Notes: a model not told the origin generated them from the sequence alone. A stretch of DNA of 42,125 bases from Pseudomonas sp. GM21 (GCF_000282215.1 NZ_AKJS01000114.1:1-42125), one strand, 5' to 3'; positions 7,268 to 16,514 are shown, numbered from the stretch's first letter. Numbers and translations are program-made.

Positions 7268-8092
7268 TTAACCCTTGAGGAATGCCAGCAAATCAGCGTT
7301 GAGCTGATCCTTGTGGGTATCGGTCAGGCCATGGGGGGCGCCCGGGTAGATCTTGAGCGTCGAACCTTTGACCAATGCTGCCGAGGCAATGCCTGCCGCT
7401 TCAATCGGCACCACCTGATCGGCGTCGCCATGCACCACCAGGGTGGGGATGTCGAACTTCTTCAGGTCTTCGGTGAAGTCGGTTTCGGAGAACGCCTTGA
7501 TGCAGTCGTAGGCGTTTTTGTGGCCGGCGGCCATGCCTTGCACCCAGAACCAGTCGATCATGCCTTGCGACGGTTTGGCGTCCGGTTTGTTGAAGCCGAA
7601 GAACGGCCCGCTGGCGAGGTCGATGTACAGCTGCGAGCGGTCGACCAGTGACGCCTGGCGGATGCCATCGAACACCTCGATGGGCAGGCCGCCGGGGTTG
7701 GCTTCGGTCCTGAGCATCAGCGGCGGCACCGCCGAGATCAGCCCGGCCTTGGCCACGCGGCCAGTGCCATGGCGACCTATGTAGCGCGCCACTTCGCCAC
7801 CACCGGTGGAGAAGCCGAACAGCACGGCGTTTTGCAGGTCCAGCAACTCGATCAACTGCGCCAAATCGTCGGCGTAGGTGTCCATGTCATTGCCGGCCCA
7901 CGGCTGGCTGGAGCGCCCGTGCCCACGACGGTCATGGGCGATGACGCGGTAGCCTTTGGAGGCCAGGAAGATCATCTGCGCTTCCCAGCTGTCGGCATTC
8001 AACGGCCAGCCATGGCTGAAGACGATGGGCTGACCAGTGCCCCAGTCCTTGTAGTAAATCTCGGTGCCGTCTCGGGTGGTGAACGTACTCAT
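7268..8092 (-). CDS. Alpha/beta hydrolase, aryl-esterase/perhydrolase type
   Basis: A 274-residue alpha/beta hydrolase very close in layout to the P. fluorescens aryl esterase PFE, the 'non-haem chloroperoxidase' group. The oxyanion-side motif FSHGWPLNADSW is at 25-36, the nucleophile Ser95 lies in GFSTGGGE, the acid is Asp223 or Asp225 (VVHGDADQVVP) and the base is His254 (GAPHGLTDTH). The residue after the nucleophile is Thr, where PFE has Met. Such enzymes hydrolyse esters and can make peracids from H2O2. ATG 8092 has AAGGAG upstream. It lies 32 bases behind the flavodoxin-like gene on the same strand. Confidence 0.92.
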   Translation of the reverse strand: MSTFTTRDGTEIYYKDWGTGQPIVFSHGWPLNADSWEAQMIFLASKGYRVIAHDRRGHGRSSQPWAGNDMDTYADDLAQLIELLDLQNAVLFGFSTGGGEVARYIGRHGTGRVAKAGLISAVPPLMLRTEANPGGLPIEVFDGIRQASLVDRSQLYIDLASGPFFGFNKPDAKPSQGMIDWFWVQGMAAGHKNAYDCIKAFSETDFTEDLKKFDIPTLVVHGDADQVVPIEAAGIASAALVKGSTLKIYPGAPHGLTDTHKDQLNADLLAFLKG

Positions 8093-8124
8093 GCAATATC
8101 TCCTTAGCGAAGGTTGGGGGTGAA

Positions 8125-8700
8125 TCAAAGCGGTGAGTGGCTCATGCGTTCGGCCAGCCGGGCCACCCGCTCGCCCAGATGCGCGGCGGTGCAGCGGTCT
8201 TCCGGCGGCGGTGCCAGTTCGGGAGGTTGTTCGACATTTGACTGGGACATGGCACCCAGCGAGCTGCCCAGGCGATTCATCTGCCCATCGAACACGCCGT
8301 TACCGGAGCGAGCCGGCAGCACATCCAGGCCGACCCAGATCATTGAGTGTTGGGCGGCGAACACGGCCATCTGCAGCAAGGTGTTTAGCTTGTCGCCGCA
8401 CAGGCTGCCGGAGTTGGTGAACCCGGCCGCCAACTTGTCGCGCCAGGGTTGGGCCAGGTAAAACGCCGCGGTGGCTTCCATGAATGCTTTGAAGGGTGCT
8501 GAGGCGCTTCCCATGTAGGTCGGCGCACCAAAGATGATCGCGTCGGCGCGGTGCAATCGGTCCCAGTGGTCTTCCACTTCCTCGACCGGAATCAATTGGC
8601 AGGTGCTGCCCAAGTGCCGTTCCACCCCGTGGGCGACGGCCTGCGCCATGACCCGGGTATGCCCGTAGCCGCTGTGATAGACCACCACCACGTTGCTCAT
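8125..8700 (-). CDS. Flavodoxin-like NAD(P)H:FMN reductase family protein
   Basis: A 191-residue protein with the flavodoxin-like fold. The phosphate-binding loop is at residues 8-16 (YHSGYGHTR) after a first beta-strand (VVVVY). Other flavin-site segments are GAPTYMGSASAPFKAFME at ~59-76 and TNSGSLCGDK. This places it near the WrbA/NADPH-dependent FMN reductase group rather than short electron-transfer flavodoxins. ATG 8700 has AGGA upstream, and the longer open frame to 8916 is not needed. It probably forms an operon with the hydrolase and is divergent from the large regulator at 9032, which may control it. Confidence 0.88.
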   Translation of the reverse strand: MSNVVVVYHSGYGHTRVMAQAVAHGVERHLGSTCQLIPVEEVEDHWDRLHRADAIIFGAPTYMGSASAPFKAFMEATAAFYLAQPWRDKLAAGFTNSGSLCGDKLNTLLQMAVFAAQHSMIWVGLDVLPARSGNGVFDGQMNRLGSSLGAMSQSNVEQPPELAPPPEDRCTAAHLGERVARLAERMSHSPL

Positions 8701-9031
8701 TCTGGCGTCCTCATGACAATGAATCCCTGCTTTACTGCAATCTATGTGGGAACGCCGCCCGGAGCCGGCTCGCTCCCACAGGAATCGCACTACGATTAAC
8801 CGGTGGACGTTGAAGAACAGAGTTTTGGGCGCAGACCAGACGCAAGACGAGTTAAACGTTGTTAATTTTCCATGGCGCGCCAAAAACCATAACGCTGTCT
8901 TTGCTACCGTAAACACGGCACAGGCTGCGTTTACCCGGTACAGGCAGTCGCAGCAACCACCCCCAATTGCCGGTCACCCGGATTGCGCTGATCAAAAAAC
9001 CTGCGGAATATGTTCGAAAAACCCGTCCCGG
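8701..9031. other. Divergent intergenic region with a short REP-like palindrome
   Basis: The 331 bases between the flavodoxin-like gene and the large regulator must hold both promoters. TGTGGGA (8745) and TCCCACA (8774-8780) form one short family-2 REP-like hairpin. No clear operator is seen. The plus-strand frame is open upstream to 8744, so a start earlier than 9032 cannot be excluded formally. Confidence 0.5.
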
Positions 9032-11860
9032 ATGGATGCAAGCTGGAGTGCCCCGTTGACCCTTTCTCCCGAGCAGGCTGTGCATTTCGGCCCCTACCGG
9101 GTCTACCCCGGACAACGTCTGGTGATGGAGGCTGACCAGCCCCTGCGCCTGGGCCGACGGGCCATGGACATCCTGTTGATTCTGCTGGAGCACGCTGGGC
9201 AGGTGGTCAGCAAACAGCAACTGATCGCACAGGTCTGGCCCAAAAGCGTGGTGGAAGACATCAACCTGCGGGTGCACATGGCGGCGTTGCGCAAAGCCCT
9301 CGGCGATGGTCAGGCCGGCCAGCGCTACATCGTCACCGTCGCGCAGCGCGGCTATAGCTTTGTCGCGCCCTACTCGCTGGAACGGATCGAGCAACACCCC
9401 GACACCGAAGCGCCAGTGCCCGACGGTCATAACCTGCCCGTGCGCGGTACTCGCCTGATCGGTCGCGAGTCCCTGGTCGACACGCTGGTGACGCAACTGG
9501 CACGCCAGCGTTTCATCACCCTCGTCGGCCCCGGTGGCATCGGCAAGACCACCGTGGCCCTGCGCGTGGCCGAGCAACTGATCGGGCGCTACCGGGACGG
9601 CATTCGCCTGCTGGACCTGGCACCGATCAATGATCCGTTGATGGTCACCACGCATTTGGCAACGCTGCTGGATTTGTCCCTGCACGACGGCGAACCCATG
9701 AGCGAACTCGCTGCCTACCTGCGCGACCGGCAGATGCTGCTGGTGATCGACAATTGCGAGCACCTGCTCGACGCCATTGCCCTGCTCTGCGAAGGCATCC
9801 TGCGGGGCGCGCCGCACGTGCACATTCTGACTACCAGCCGCGAGAGCCTGCGGGCCGAAGGCGAATTCGTCCAGCGCCTTGAAGCGCTGGATTGCCCGCC
9901 GCCCATCGCTGTGCTGGACCGCGCTCAGGCCATGACGTTTTCGGCGCTGCAATTGTTTGTCGAGCGGGCGATGGCCAGTCACGACAGCTTTGAATTGAGC
10001 GATGAAGAACTACCACTGTTGATCGACATTTGCCATCGACTGGACGGGATTCCGCTGGCCATCGAGCTCGCCGCCGCGCAAGTCGGCAACTTTGGTTTGA
10101 GTGGACTGCTGGAACAGTTGCAAGGCAGTTTTCGCCTGCTTACTCAAGGGCGTCAGCCGGCGTTGGGCCGACACCAGACTCTTCGCGCCACGCTCGACTG
10201 GAGCTTTGAACTGCTGACGGACTGCGAGCAAAACTGCCTGCGCCGCTTGGGCGTGTTCAGGGGCGGATTCACCCTGGAGTCGGCCGCCGCCGTGATCGTC
10301 GGTGAACACATCGACCCCGACAAGGTGTTTGGTGCGGTCACCCAATTGGTGGCCAAGTCGCTGCTCAACGTGGAAGTGGGCGATGAAGAGGTGTTCTATC
10401 GCCTGCTCGACACCACACGCAGCTATGCCCTTGAAAAACTCGGCCAGTCCACCGACTTGGCGGACACGCAAACCCGCCATGCTGAACGCTGCCTGGCCTT
10501 GATGAATCAGGCCCGCAATGACTGGGAGCACATACCCACCAGCGCGTGGATCGAGCGTTATGCCCGTGGCCTGGAAGACATTCGCGCGGCGCTCGATTGG
10601 GGCTTGAACGGACACGGGCAGCAAGCACTGGCTATACGCCTGACCGCAACGTCGGCGCCGCTGTGGCAGGAGCTGTCGCTGCTCAAGGAACACGGCGTGT
10701 ATGTGCGCAAGGCCCTGACGTTGCTCGATGAGACGTCCGCCCCCTGCCTTCAGCTGAAAATGGCCCTGAAGCTCGCCCTCGGCAGCTCCTGTTACCACGC
10801 CCAGGGTGGCACGCCGGAAACCATCGAAGCCTTTGTCAGCGCCAGAAACCTGGCCAGACAGTGCAGAGACGTGGTCGGTCAACTGCGGGCGGTGTCCGGG
10901 CACATGGCGGTCAACCTCAGTTGCGGCAACTATCAAATGGCGCTGGAGCAGAGCCAGCAATTCGACCGGTTGAGCACACCGGACGAGGCGGTACTGTCGC
11001 TGAGTAATCACCGCTTACGAGTGCTGGCCCTGCACTTTGCCGGGAATCAGGAACAAGCAGGGGCGGATGCCCGACAAGTGATCCAGCGCATGGCCCAGAG
11101 CGGCCACCTCAACCGCTTCACCCACGGTTTTGGCGTGCAATACGATCAGAGCGTGGCCGCTCTTACGATTCTGGCGCGCATCTTGTGGTTGCAGGGCCAA
11201 CCGGAGCAAGCCTGGCGCACGGCACGGCAAGCGCTGGACATCGCGATCCAGATCAACCATGGCACCTCGATCTGCTACACCCTGGCCCTGGCCGGCTGCC
11301 TGATCGCCCATTACAACGGCGACACCCGCAGCGCGCGCGAGCTGCTGCGCCTGCTGCTGGAGCAAGCGCAAAAGCATTCTGTGCTGCTGTTCTACACCTG
11401 GGCGCGCCACTACGCGCAGGTGATCGAGCCGGCGCAAGCGCGATTGCCAGCTTCATCTGGGTCCGGGTTGATCAAGGACATCATGGTCACGCTGGACAAC
11501 GATTTCGTCGATGAGGCCTTGCTGCATCGAGCGGATACAGGCACCGCAGGCTGGAGCACGGCGGAAATCCTGCGGGCCAGGGCGAACACGCTGCTGGCAA
11601 AGGATTGCCCGCTGCAAAACCAGGCGGCCGAGGCCGTGCTGATCAGGGCGCTGAACGTGGCAAGAAGCCAAGGCGCCCTCGCCTGGGAATTGCGCAGCGC
11701 CACGACACTTGCACAGCTTTGGAAACGTCAGGGCCTCTATCAGCAAGCCCATGAGTTGCTGGCGCCGCTCTACCAGCGGTTCACCGAAGGCTTTACCACG
11801 CCGGACTTGATGAAAGTCCGCCGGTTACTCGACGAGTTGCAATGCCACCTGCCCGCCTGA
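9032..11860 (+). CDS. Large regulator: OmpR-type winged helix, NTPase and helical repeat domain
   Basis: A 942-residue protein in three parts. Residues ~15-115 are an OmpR/CadC-type winged helix (HFGPYRVYPGQRL, LILLEHAGQVVSKQQLIAQV, RGYSFVAP). Residues ~140-500 are an NTPase of the AfsR/LuxR-LAL (STAND) type with Walker A GPGGIGKTT (166-174), Walker B MLLVIDNCEH and the LDGIPLAIELAAAQ motif. The remaining ~440 residues are alpha-helical and TPR-like. STAND proteins act as nucleotide switches that oligomerise when the C-terminal sensor meets a signal. ATG 9032 is chosen by comparison with the paralog at 11825, whose winged helix starts at the same distance; the ribosome site is weak. The 3' end overlaps that convergent paralog by 36 bases. 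Confidence 0.9.
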   Translation: MDASWSAPLTLSPEQAVHFGPYRVYPGQRLVMEADQPLRLGRRAMDILLILLEHAGQVVSKQQLIAQVWPKSVVEDINLRVHMAALRKALGDGQAGQRYIVTVAQRGYSFVAPYSLERIEQHPDTEAPVPDGHNLPVRGTRLIGRESLVDTLVTQLARQRFITLVGPGGIGKTTVALRVAEQLIGRYRDGIRLLDLAPINDPLMVTTHLATLLDLSLHDGEPMSELAAYLRDRQMLLVIDNCEHLLDAIALLCEGILRGAPHVHILTTSRESLRAEGEFVQRLEALDCPPPIAVLDRAQAMTFSALQLFVERAMASHDSFELSDEELPLLIDICHRLDGIPLAIELAAAQVGNFGLSGLLEQLQGSFRLLTQGRQPALGRHQTLRATLDWSFELLTDCEQNCLRRLGVFRGGFTLESAAAVIVGEHIDPDKVFGAVTQLVAKSLLNVEVGDEEVFYRLLDTTRSYALEKLGQSTDLADTQTRHAERCLALMNQARNDWEHIPTSAWIERYARGLEDIRAALDWGLNGHGQQALAIRLTATSAPLWQELSLLKEHGVYVRKALTLLDETSAPCLQLKMALKLALGSSCYHAQGGTPETIEAFVSARNLARQCRDVVGQLRAVSGHMAVNLSCGNYQMALEQSQQFDRLSTPDEAVLSLSNHRLRVLALHFAGNQEQAGADARQVIQRMAQSGHLNRFTHGFGVQYDQSVAALTILARILWLQGQPEQAWRTARQALDIAIQINHGTSICYTLALAGCLIAHYNGDTRSARELLRLLLEQAQKHSVLLFYTWARHYAQVIEPAQARLPASSGSGLIKDIMVTLDNDFVDEALLHRADTGTAGWSTAEILRARANTLLAKDCPLQNQAAEAVLIRALNVARSQGALAWELRSATTLAQLWKRQGLYQQAHELLAPLYQRFTEGFTTPDLMKVRRLLDELQCHLPA

Positions 11861-13309
11861 CGTGGAGCTCGCGCGGCTGATATAGCGGGCATAACGCCTT
11901 TCAACATCGCGTAACGCCCCATTGTGTTCGAGTTTTTCCAGGGCATAGGTGCGGGTGGTGTTGAGGAAACGATACCGGCTCACACCGCTACCCTGCTCCA
12001 GCGATAACAGTGATTTGAGCGCCAGGCGTTCCACCGCGTTCCTCACGCGATCAGGCAGCAGCACCGCGCTGCTCATCACGTCGATGGCGGTGTCCAGGGT
12101 GAAGGCCTTTTGGAACACCGCCAGGTGCTGCAATACCGTCTGCTCTATCGGGCTCAGCCGTTCATAGCTCCAGTCCAGCGCGGCTTTCAAGGTTTGATGC
12201 CGAGGGACGGCGGTGCGCCGCCCCAGGGTCAGCAGTTGAAAACAGTTATCGAGTTGGGCTTGCAACCCCACCAGCGCCAACGCGTCGATTTGCGCGGCGG
12301 CCAATTCAATGGCCAACGGCAAACCATCGAGCCTGCGGCAGATTTCACCCACGGCCATGAGGTCCTGTTCACGCAGAGCAAAGCCTTGTTGACGGGCACG
12401 GGCGCGACTGACGAACAGTTGCACCGCCGAATACCCCATGACTTGCGCAACACTTTGCAGTTCGCAAGCGGGCGGGACCACCAGTGGCGGTAAACGCACG
12501 ACAGTTTCCCCCGCGGCCAGCAGAGGCTCGCGACTGGAGACCAGAATCGACAACCGGGGCGCCGCGATCAACAGGCTTTCAACTAATGCCCGGCAACGCT
12601 CAAGCAGGTGCTCGCAGTTGTCGAGTACCAGTAACGCATGGCGTTGTGCCCATCCATCGAGGGGCATTCCGAGGTCCAGTTCGAGGGTGCGCCTCAGGTG
12701 GTCAAGCACTAGCGCGGGATCATCAATCGCCCCCAGATCAACCCGCCAGACACCGTCGTGATAGTGCTGCAACAACAGTTCGGCCACGCGCAACGCCACC
12801 GTAGTCTTGCCGATCCCGCCGGGCCCGACCAGCGTCATCAGACGTCGCACCGGCAATTGCCGGACCAGACTGCCGACAATCGCGTCACGGCCGATCACCG
12901 GCGTGAGTCGGGCAGGCAGGTTGTGTGGAGTTTTTGGAAGCATCTGGATCGACACAGGCCCGCCCGCCGGCAGGTGCTGTACCGGGGCAACAAAGCTGTA
13001 CCCGCATTGAGGAATGTTGACGATGTAGCGCTGACCGTTGTGCCCATCGCCCAAGGCGCGGCGTAGCGCAGCGATGTGTACGCGCAGGTTGATTTCTTCG
13101 ACCACCGACGTCGGCCAGACCAGGGCTATCAATTCGTCCTTGCTGACCACCGTCCCGGCACGCTCGACCAGCACCTGCAAAATGTCCAGTGCCCGCCCGC
13201 CCATGCGCAGCGGCCGATCACCTTCCAGGATCAGACGTTGCCGCTGGTGAAACGCGTAGGGGCCAAAACGCAGCACCGCTTCGCTGTGTATACGTGTGAG
13301 ACTGTTCAT
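11825..13309 (-). CDS. Short paralog: winged helix plus NTPase, no C-terminal sensor
   Basis: A 494-residue protein colinear with the first half of the convergent gene at 9032. The OmpR-type winged helix is at ~12-110 (RFGPYAFHQRQRLI, GYSFVAP), Walker A GPGGIGKTT at 162-170, Walker B HALLVLDNCEH at ~224-233, then LDGLPLAIELAAAQ and a helical segment ending at RRYARYISRASS. It stops where the long paralog's repeat domain begins. It could be a naturally short form or one truncated by lost sequence; the ordinary C-terminus without a frameshift tail favours a stable short form. The start at 13309 fits the domain border. A 185-base gap separates it from the GlxA-type gene upstream. Confidence 0.88.
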   Translation of the reverse strand: MNSLTRIHSEAVLRFGPYAFHQRQRLILEGDRPLRMGGRALDILQVLVERAGTVVSKDELIALVWPTSVVEEINLRVHIAALRRALGDGHNGQRYIVNIPQCGYSFVAPVQHLPAGGPVSIQMLPKTPHNLPARLTPVIGRDAIVGSLVRQLPVRRLMTLVGPGGIGKTTVALRVAELLLQHYHDGVWRVDLGAIDDPALVLDHLRRTLELDLGMPLDGWAQRHALLVLDNCEHLLERCRALVESLLIAAPRLSILVSSREPLLAAGETVVRLPPLVVPPACELQSVAQVMGYSAVQLFVSRARARQQGFALREQDLMAVGEICRRLDGLPLAIELAAAQIDALALVGLQAQLDNCFQLLTLGRRTAVPRHQTLKAALDWSYERLSPIEQTVLQHLAVFQKAFTLDTAIDVMSSAVLLPDRVRNAVERLALKSLLSLEQGSGVSRYRFLNTTRTYALEKLEHNGALRDVERRYARYISRASSTSGGQVALQLVE

Positions 13310-13494
13310 GCACGTTCGCGTGCTGAAAACCTGGTCCGGCGCAAAGTGTCGCAAACATCCTTCGCACTCGCCCTCCAGGCTCCCGCACCTCCATTGCAAA
13401 GAGTTCACGGGTATCTTGGCAGACCTCAGTGACGGTTCAACGGCCACGAAGGGAGCGTGCCGGCCATCACGGTGCGTGCAACGGACACAACGGG

Positions 13495-14445
13495 CTAGCT
13501 GAACTGTTCACGGTATTGGCTGGGGGTCAGGCCGAGCTTTTCACTGAATAGAAAACGCATGTGCCGCACACTGCCGAAGCCACTTTTGAAGGCCACGGTC
13601 TTGAGCGGCACATCACTGGTTTCCAGCAGGCTCCTGGCGCGGTCGATGCGTGCGTTTTGCAAAAACTCCATGGGCGTCATGTTCACTTCCCGGGCAAAGA
13701 CCCGGGTGAAGTGCCGTGCACTCATGGTTGCCAGACCGGCCATGCGTTCAATGCTGAACGCTTCGTCCAGATGTTCGAGCACATAGTTTTGCAGCCGGGT
13801 GATCGGGGTTTCATGGGGAGCGACCGCGGCCATCAACGGGCTGAATTGCGCCTGGCCGCCCTGGCGTTTCATCACCACCAGCAGCACTTTGGCTACATCC
13901 TGCGCGACTTTTTTGCCATGGTCTTCGGCGACCACCGCCAGCGCCAGGTCGATGCCGGCGGTTACGCCGCCGGAGGTGATGAGATTGCGGTCCTGCACAT
14001 AAATCTGATCGGTCTGCACCGTGGCCTTGGGAAAGGCTTTGATCAACCGTTCGGTGTAATGCCAGTGAGTGGTCACGCGATAACCGTCGAGCAAACCGGC
14101 GTGCCCCAACAAAAAGGCGCCGGTGCAGATCGAACCATAATGCCTGGTGCGATCCACAGCGCCCTTGAGCCAGTCGAGCAACGGCGGGTGTTTTTCGTTA
14201 TAGGCACCGGGACCGCCCGGCACCAGCAGCAGGTCGTAAGCTTCAATCGCCTGATCAATGTGCAGATCGGCCTGAACCCTGACGCCGTTGGACGCACGCA
14301 ACGCGTCAAGCTCGGTGCCGATGGTCGTGAGTACGTAGTGATCAGCCGGGGACAGGTATCGGTTGGCGATGGAAAACACTTCCATGGGACCGGCCATGTC
14401 GAGCAGGAGAAAGTCCGGAAACAGCACCATAGCGATGGTTTTCAT
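13495..14445 (-). CDS. GlxA-family regulator (DJ-1/PfpI domain plus AraC helix-turn-helix)
   Basis: A 316-residue protein. Residues 1-185 form a DJ-1/PfpI-like domain that keeps the nucleophile-elbow cysteine (Cys107 in GSICTGAFLL) and the GGPGAYN segment. Residues ~215-316 are a typical AraC tandem helix-turn-helix (MAGLATMSARHFTRVFAREV, FKSGFGSVRHMRFLF, LTPSQYREQF). Relatives such as GbdR, ArgR and FtrA sense small metabolites. It is divergent from pirin across 341 bases that contain a REP pair and otherwise nothing recognisable, so it may regulate pirin. Confidence 0.92.
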   Translation of the reverse strand: MKTIAMVLFPDFLLLDMAGPMEVFSIANRYLSPADHYVLTTIGTELDALRASNGVRVQADLHIDQAIEAYDLLLVPGGPGAYNEKHPPLLDWLKGAVDRTRHYGSICTGAFLLGHAGLLDGYRVTTHWHYTERLIKAFPKATVQTDQIYVQDRNLITSGGVTAGIDLALAVVAEDHGKKVAQDVAKVLLVVMKRQGGQAQFSPLMAAVAPHETPITRLQNYVLEHLDEAFSIERMAGLATMSARHFTRVFAREVNMTPMEFLQNARIDRARSLLETSDVPLKTVAFKSGFGSVRHMRFLFSEKLGLTPSQYREQFS

Positions 14446-14499
14446 GGATTAATAATCACTGAAGTCAAAGGAAGTTCCATCGGCTGAAAACCAATCCAA

Positions 14500-14581
14500 G
14501 CGAGCCTGCTCGCGAAAGCGGTCTGTCAGTCACCAGCAGTGCTGAATGTGACACCGCCTTCGCGAGCAGGCTCTCCCACAG
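14500..14581. repeat. REP pair, family 2
   Basis: GAGCCTGCTCGCGAAAGCGGT (14502-14522) faces its near reverse complement at 14553-14573, followed by TCCCACAGG. It is an imperfect member of the family at 5204-5301, sited in the GlxA/pirin intergenic region. Confidence 0.85.
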
Positions 14582-14786
14582 GGGGGAATGTACCCGGCAT
14601 TAAAAGGGTCCTGTGCATTATGGGCAATCATGGCATCAGCGTCGGATAAGAATACGTGATCACCCGCACACAATCGTCAACCCTAAAGAGACAGTGTTTC
14701 AATTTTCACCCACTTATTGCATCAACCAGTAACCATTAACCTTCTCCTCACTCGGACGAATCAACGTCCCCACAGGAGATTTCATC

Positions 14787-15509
14787 ATGCTGACCCTTCG
14801 CAAAGCCTCTGATCGCGGCGCGGCCAATCACGGTTGGTTGAAGTCGTTCCATACCTTTTCCTTCGCCAATTACCGCAACCCGAAAGAGCAGGGTTTTTCC
14901 GACCTGTTGGTGATCAACGATGACCGCGTGGCCGCCGGTAAAGGTTTCGGCCAGCACCCGCACCGCGACATGGAGATTTTCTCCTACGTGCTCGACGGTG
15001 CGCTGGAACACAAGGACACGCTGGGCACCGGTTCGGTGATCCGCCCCGGTGACGTGCAGTTGATGAGCGCCGGAAGTGGCGTGGCCCACAGCGAGTACAA
15101 CCACTCGGCGACACGGCCCGTGCACTTTCTGCAAATCTGGATCGTGCCAGAGGTGAGCGGCGCCAAACCGCGCTATCAGCAGGAGCACTTCAGCACGCAA
15201 AAGAAACGCGGGCGTCTGCAACTGATCATCTCCCCCGACGGCGACAAGGGTTCGTTGAAGGTGCGTCAGGACGCACGGGTGTACGCCGCGCTGATCGACG
15301 GCAAGGAAAGCGCCGCGCTGGAACTGGCCGCCAATCGTTATGCCTATGTGCACGTGGCCCGAGGCAGCGTCGAACTCAATGGTGTGCAGTTGCAGGAAGG
15401 TGACGGCGTGCGGGTTCGTGATGAGCAAGTGCTGACGTTGAGCAACGGTGTGGATGCTGAAGTACTTGTGTTCGATTTGCGCCCGCAAGAACTGCCTGAG
15501 ATGCCATAA
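14787..15509 (+). CDS. Pirin-family protein (YhhW-like, quercetinase-type bicupin)
   Basis: A 240-residue bicupin matching E. coli YhhW. The metal ligands are His57 and His59 (GQHPHRDMEIF) and His101 and Glu103 (GVAHSEYNHS), all in place. The C-terminal cupin (VYAALIDGKE, VHVARGSVELNG) lacks ligands, as in the family. YhhW-type pirins show quercetin 2,3-dioxygenase activity in vitro; their physiological role is unclear. ATG 14787 follows AGGAG (CACAGGAGATTTCATC). The gene stands alone and a REP hairpin follows the stop by a few bases. Confidence 0.94.
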   Translation: MLTLRKASDRGAANHGWLKSFHTFSFANYRNPKEQGFSDLLVINDDRVAAGKGFGQHPHRDMEIFSYVLDGALEHKDTLGTGSVIRPGDVQLMSAGSGVAHSEYNHSATRPVHFLQIWIVPEVSGAKPRYQQEHFSTQKKRGRLQLIISPDGDKGSLKVRQDARVYAALIDGKESAALELAANRYAYVHVARGSVELNGVQLQEGDGVRVRDEQVLTLSNGVDAEVLVFDLRPQELPEMP

Positions 15510-15513
15510 GATC

Positions 15514-15602
15514 AAGAGCTCGCAGCCTCGTTTCACTCGGCAGCTGCTACAGGGTTTTGCGTACACCTGCAGCTGTCGAGTGAAACGAGGCTGCGAGCTT
15601 TT
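15514..15602. repeat. REP pair, family 1, between converging genes
   Basis: Arms 15514-15552 and about 15568-15602 pair (AAGAGCTCGCAGCCTCGTTT with its complement ending GAGCTTTT). It lies exactly between the stop codons of pirin and the LysR gene and may also act as a bidirectional terminator. Confidence 0.85.
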
Positions 15603-15607
15603 CGCCG

Positions 15608-16483
15608 TCACTCACCCGTCCCGGAAAACACCGCGACAATTTCATCAATCACCGCCCGCACCCGCGCGGTGTGCCGCAAGTCGGCGTGGGTCACCAGCCA
15701 GACGTCATAGGGCAACGGTCGCGTGCGTTCCGGCCAGAGCCTGACCAGTCCGTCCCGCTCGCCCATGTACACCGGAATTTCCCCCAGCCCGATGCCCGCG
15801 GCAATGGATCGACGCACCAGCAGGCCGGAGCTCAGGCTCGACACAATCCGCCCGCGCGTCAACGGTTCCGACACCAGTGTCATGTCCTTGTGGCTTTGCA
15901 GGTACGGCTGATACACCACCAGATCATGCCCCTCAAACGCCGAACCCGGCGCCGGTACACCGTGTGCGTCGACATACGCCTGAGACGCAAAAAGACCCAC
16001 CGGCCAGCGGGCGATTCGGCGCGCGATCAGGTCCGGGTTATCCGGCCGGGTATTGCGCACGGCGATGTCGGCTTCGCGTTTGGCCAGGCTGAGAATCTGC
16101 GTCGAGGCGTCCAGTTGCACCCGCACGTCGGGGTGCTGCTGATGCAGGCGCGCAATGGCCGGGATCAGGAAATCGATGGCCATGGAGTCAGTGGTGCTGA
16201 CCCGAACGAGCCCGGTCAACCGGTCGTCCAGCCCTTGGATCTGCCGCTGCAGTTCCAGTGCCGAGCGCTCCATTTTTTCCACCGCCGCCAGCGCCGCTTC
16301 GCCGACGGCGGTGAGTGCGTAGCCTTCGGAGGTGCGCAGAAACAACGTCGCACTCAACGACTTTTCCAGCGCCGTGATGCGCCGGCCCACCGTCGCTTGA
16401 TCAACCCCCAGCACCCGCGCTGCGCCGCGCAGTGTCGACTCTCGGCAAACCGCCAGGAATACCCGTGCGTCATCCCAATTCAT
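15608..16483 (-). CDS. LysR family transcriptional regulator
   Basis: A 291-residue LysR protein. The helix-turn-helix is at residues ~5-60 (ARVFLAVCRESTLRGAARVL, DQATVGRRITALEKSLSATL) and the effector domain at ~90-285 (VRVSTTDSMAIDFLIP, GIGLGEIPVYMGER). It is divergent from the MFS transporter at 16597 across a 113-base gap containing an 18-base palindrome, a standard LysR-target arrangement. It is therefore the likely regulator of the transporter and of itself. Confidence 0.93.
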   Translation of the reverse strand: MNWDDARVFLAVCRESTLRGAARVLGVDQATVGRRITALEKSLSATLFLRTSEGYALTAVGEAALAAVEKMERSALELQRQIQGLDDRLTGLVRVSTTDSMAIDFLIPAIARLHQQHPDVRVQLDASTQILSLAKREADIAVRNTRPDNPDLIARRIARWPVGLFASQAYVDAHGVPAPGSAFEGHDLVVYQPYLQSHKDMTLVSEPLTRGRIVSSLSSGLLVRRSIAAGIGLGEIPVYMGERDGLVRLWPERTRPLPYDVWLVTHADLRHTARVRAVIDEIVAVFSGTGE

Positions 16484-16496
16484 GCGGCTCCCTCAG

Positions 16497-16514
16497 TGAT
16501 GCATATACGCATCA
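16497..16514. promoter_or_regulatory. Candidate LysR operator
   Basis: TGATGC and GCATCA form a 6-bp inverted repeat around a 6-base AT-rich centre, with the T-N11-A form expected for LysR sites. It is 14 bases upstream of the LysR start and ~83 bases upstream of the MFS start. Confidence 0.55.

Noticed and set aside
10010..11011. 333-codon minus-strand open frame
   Set aside because: It lies antisense within the long regulator, whose NTPase motifs and helical repeats run continuously through it.
13561..14487. 308-codon plus-strand open frame
   Set aside because: Shadow of the GlxA-type regulator, which has intact DJ-1 and AraC motifs on the minus strand.
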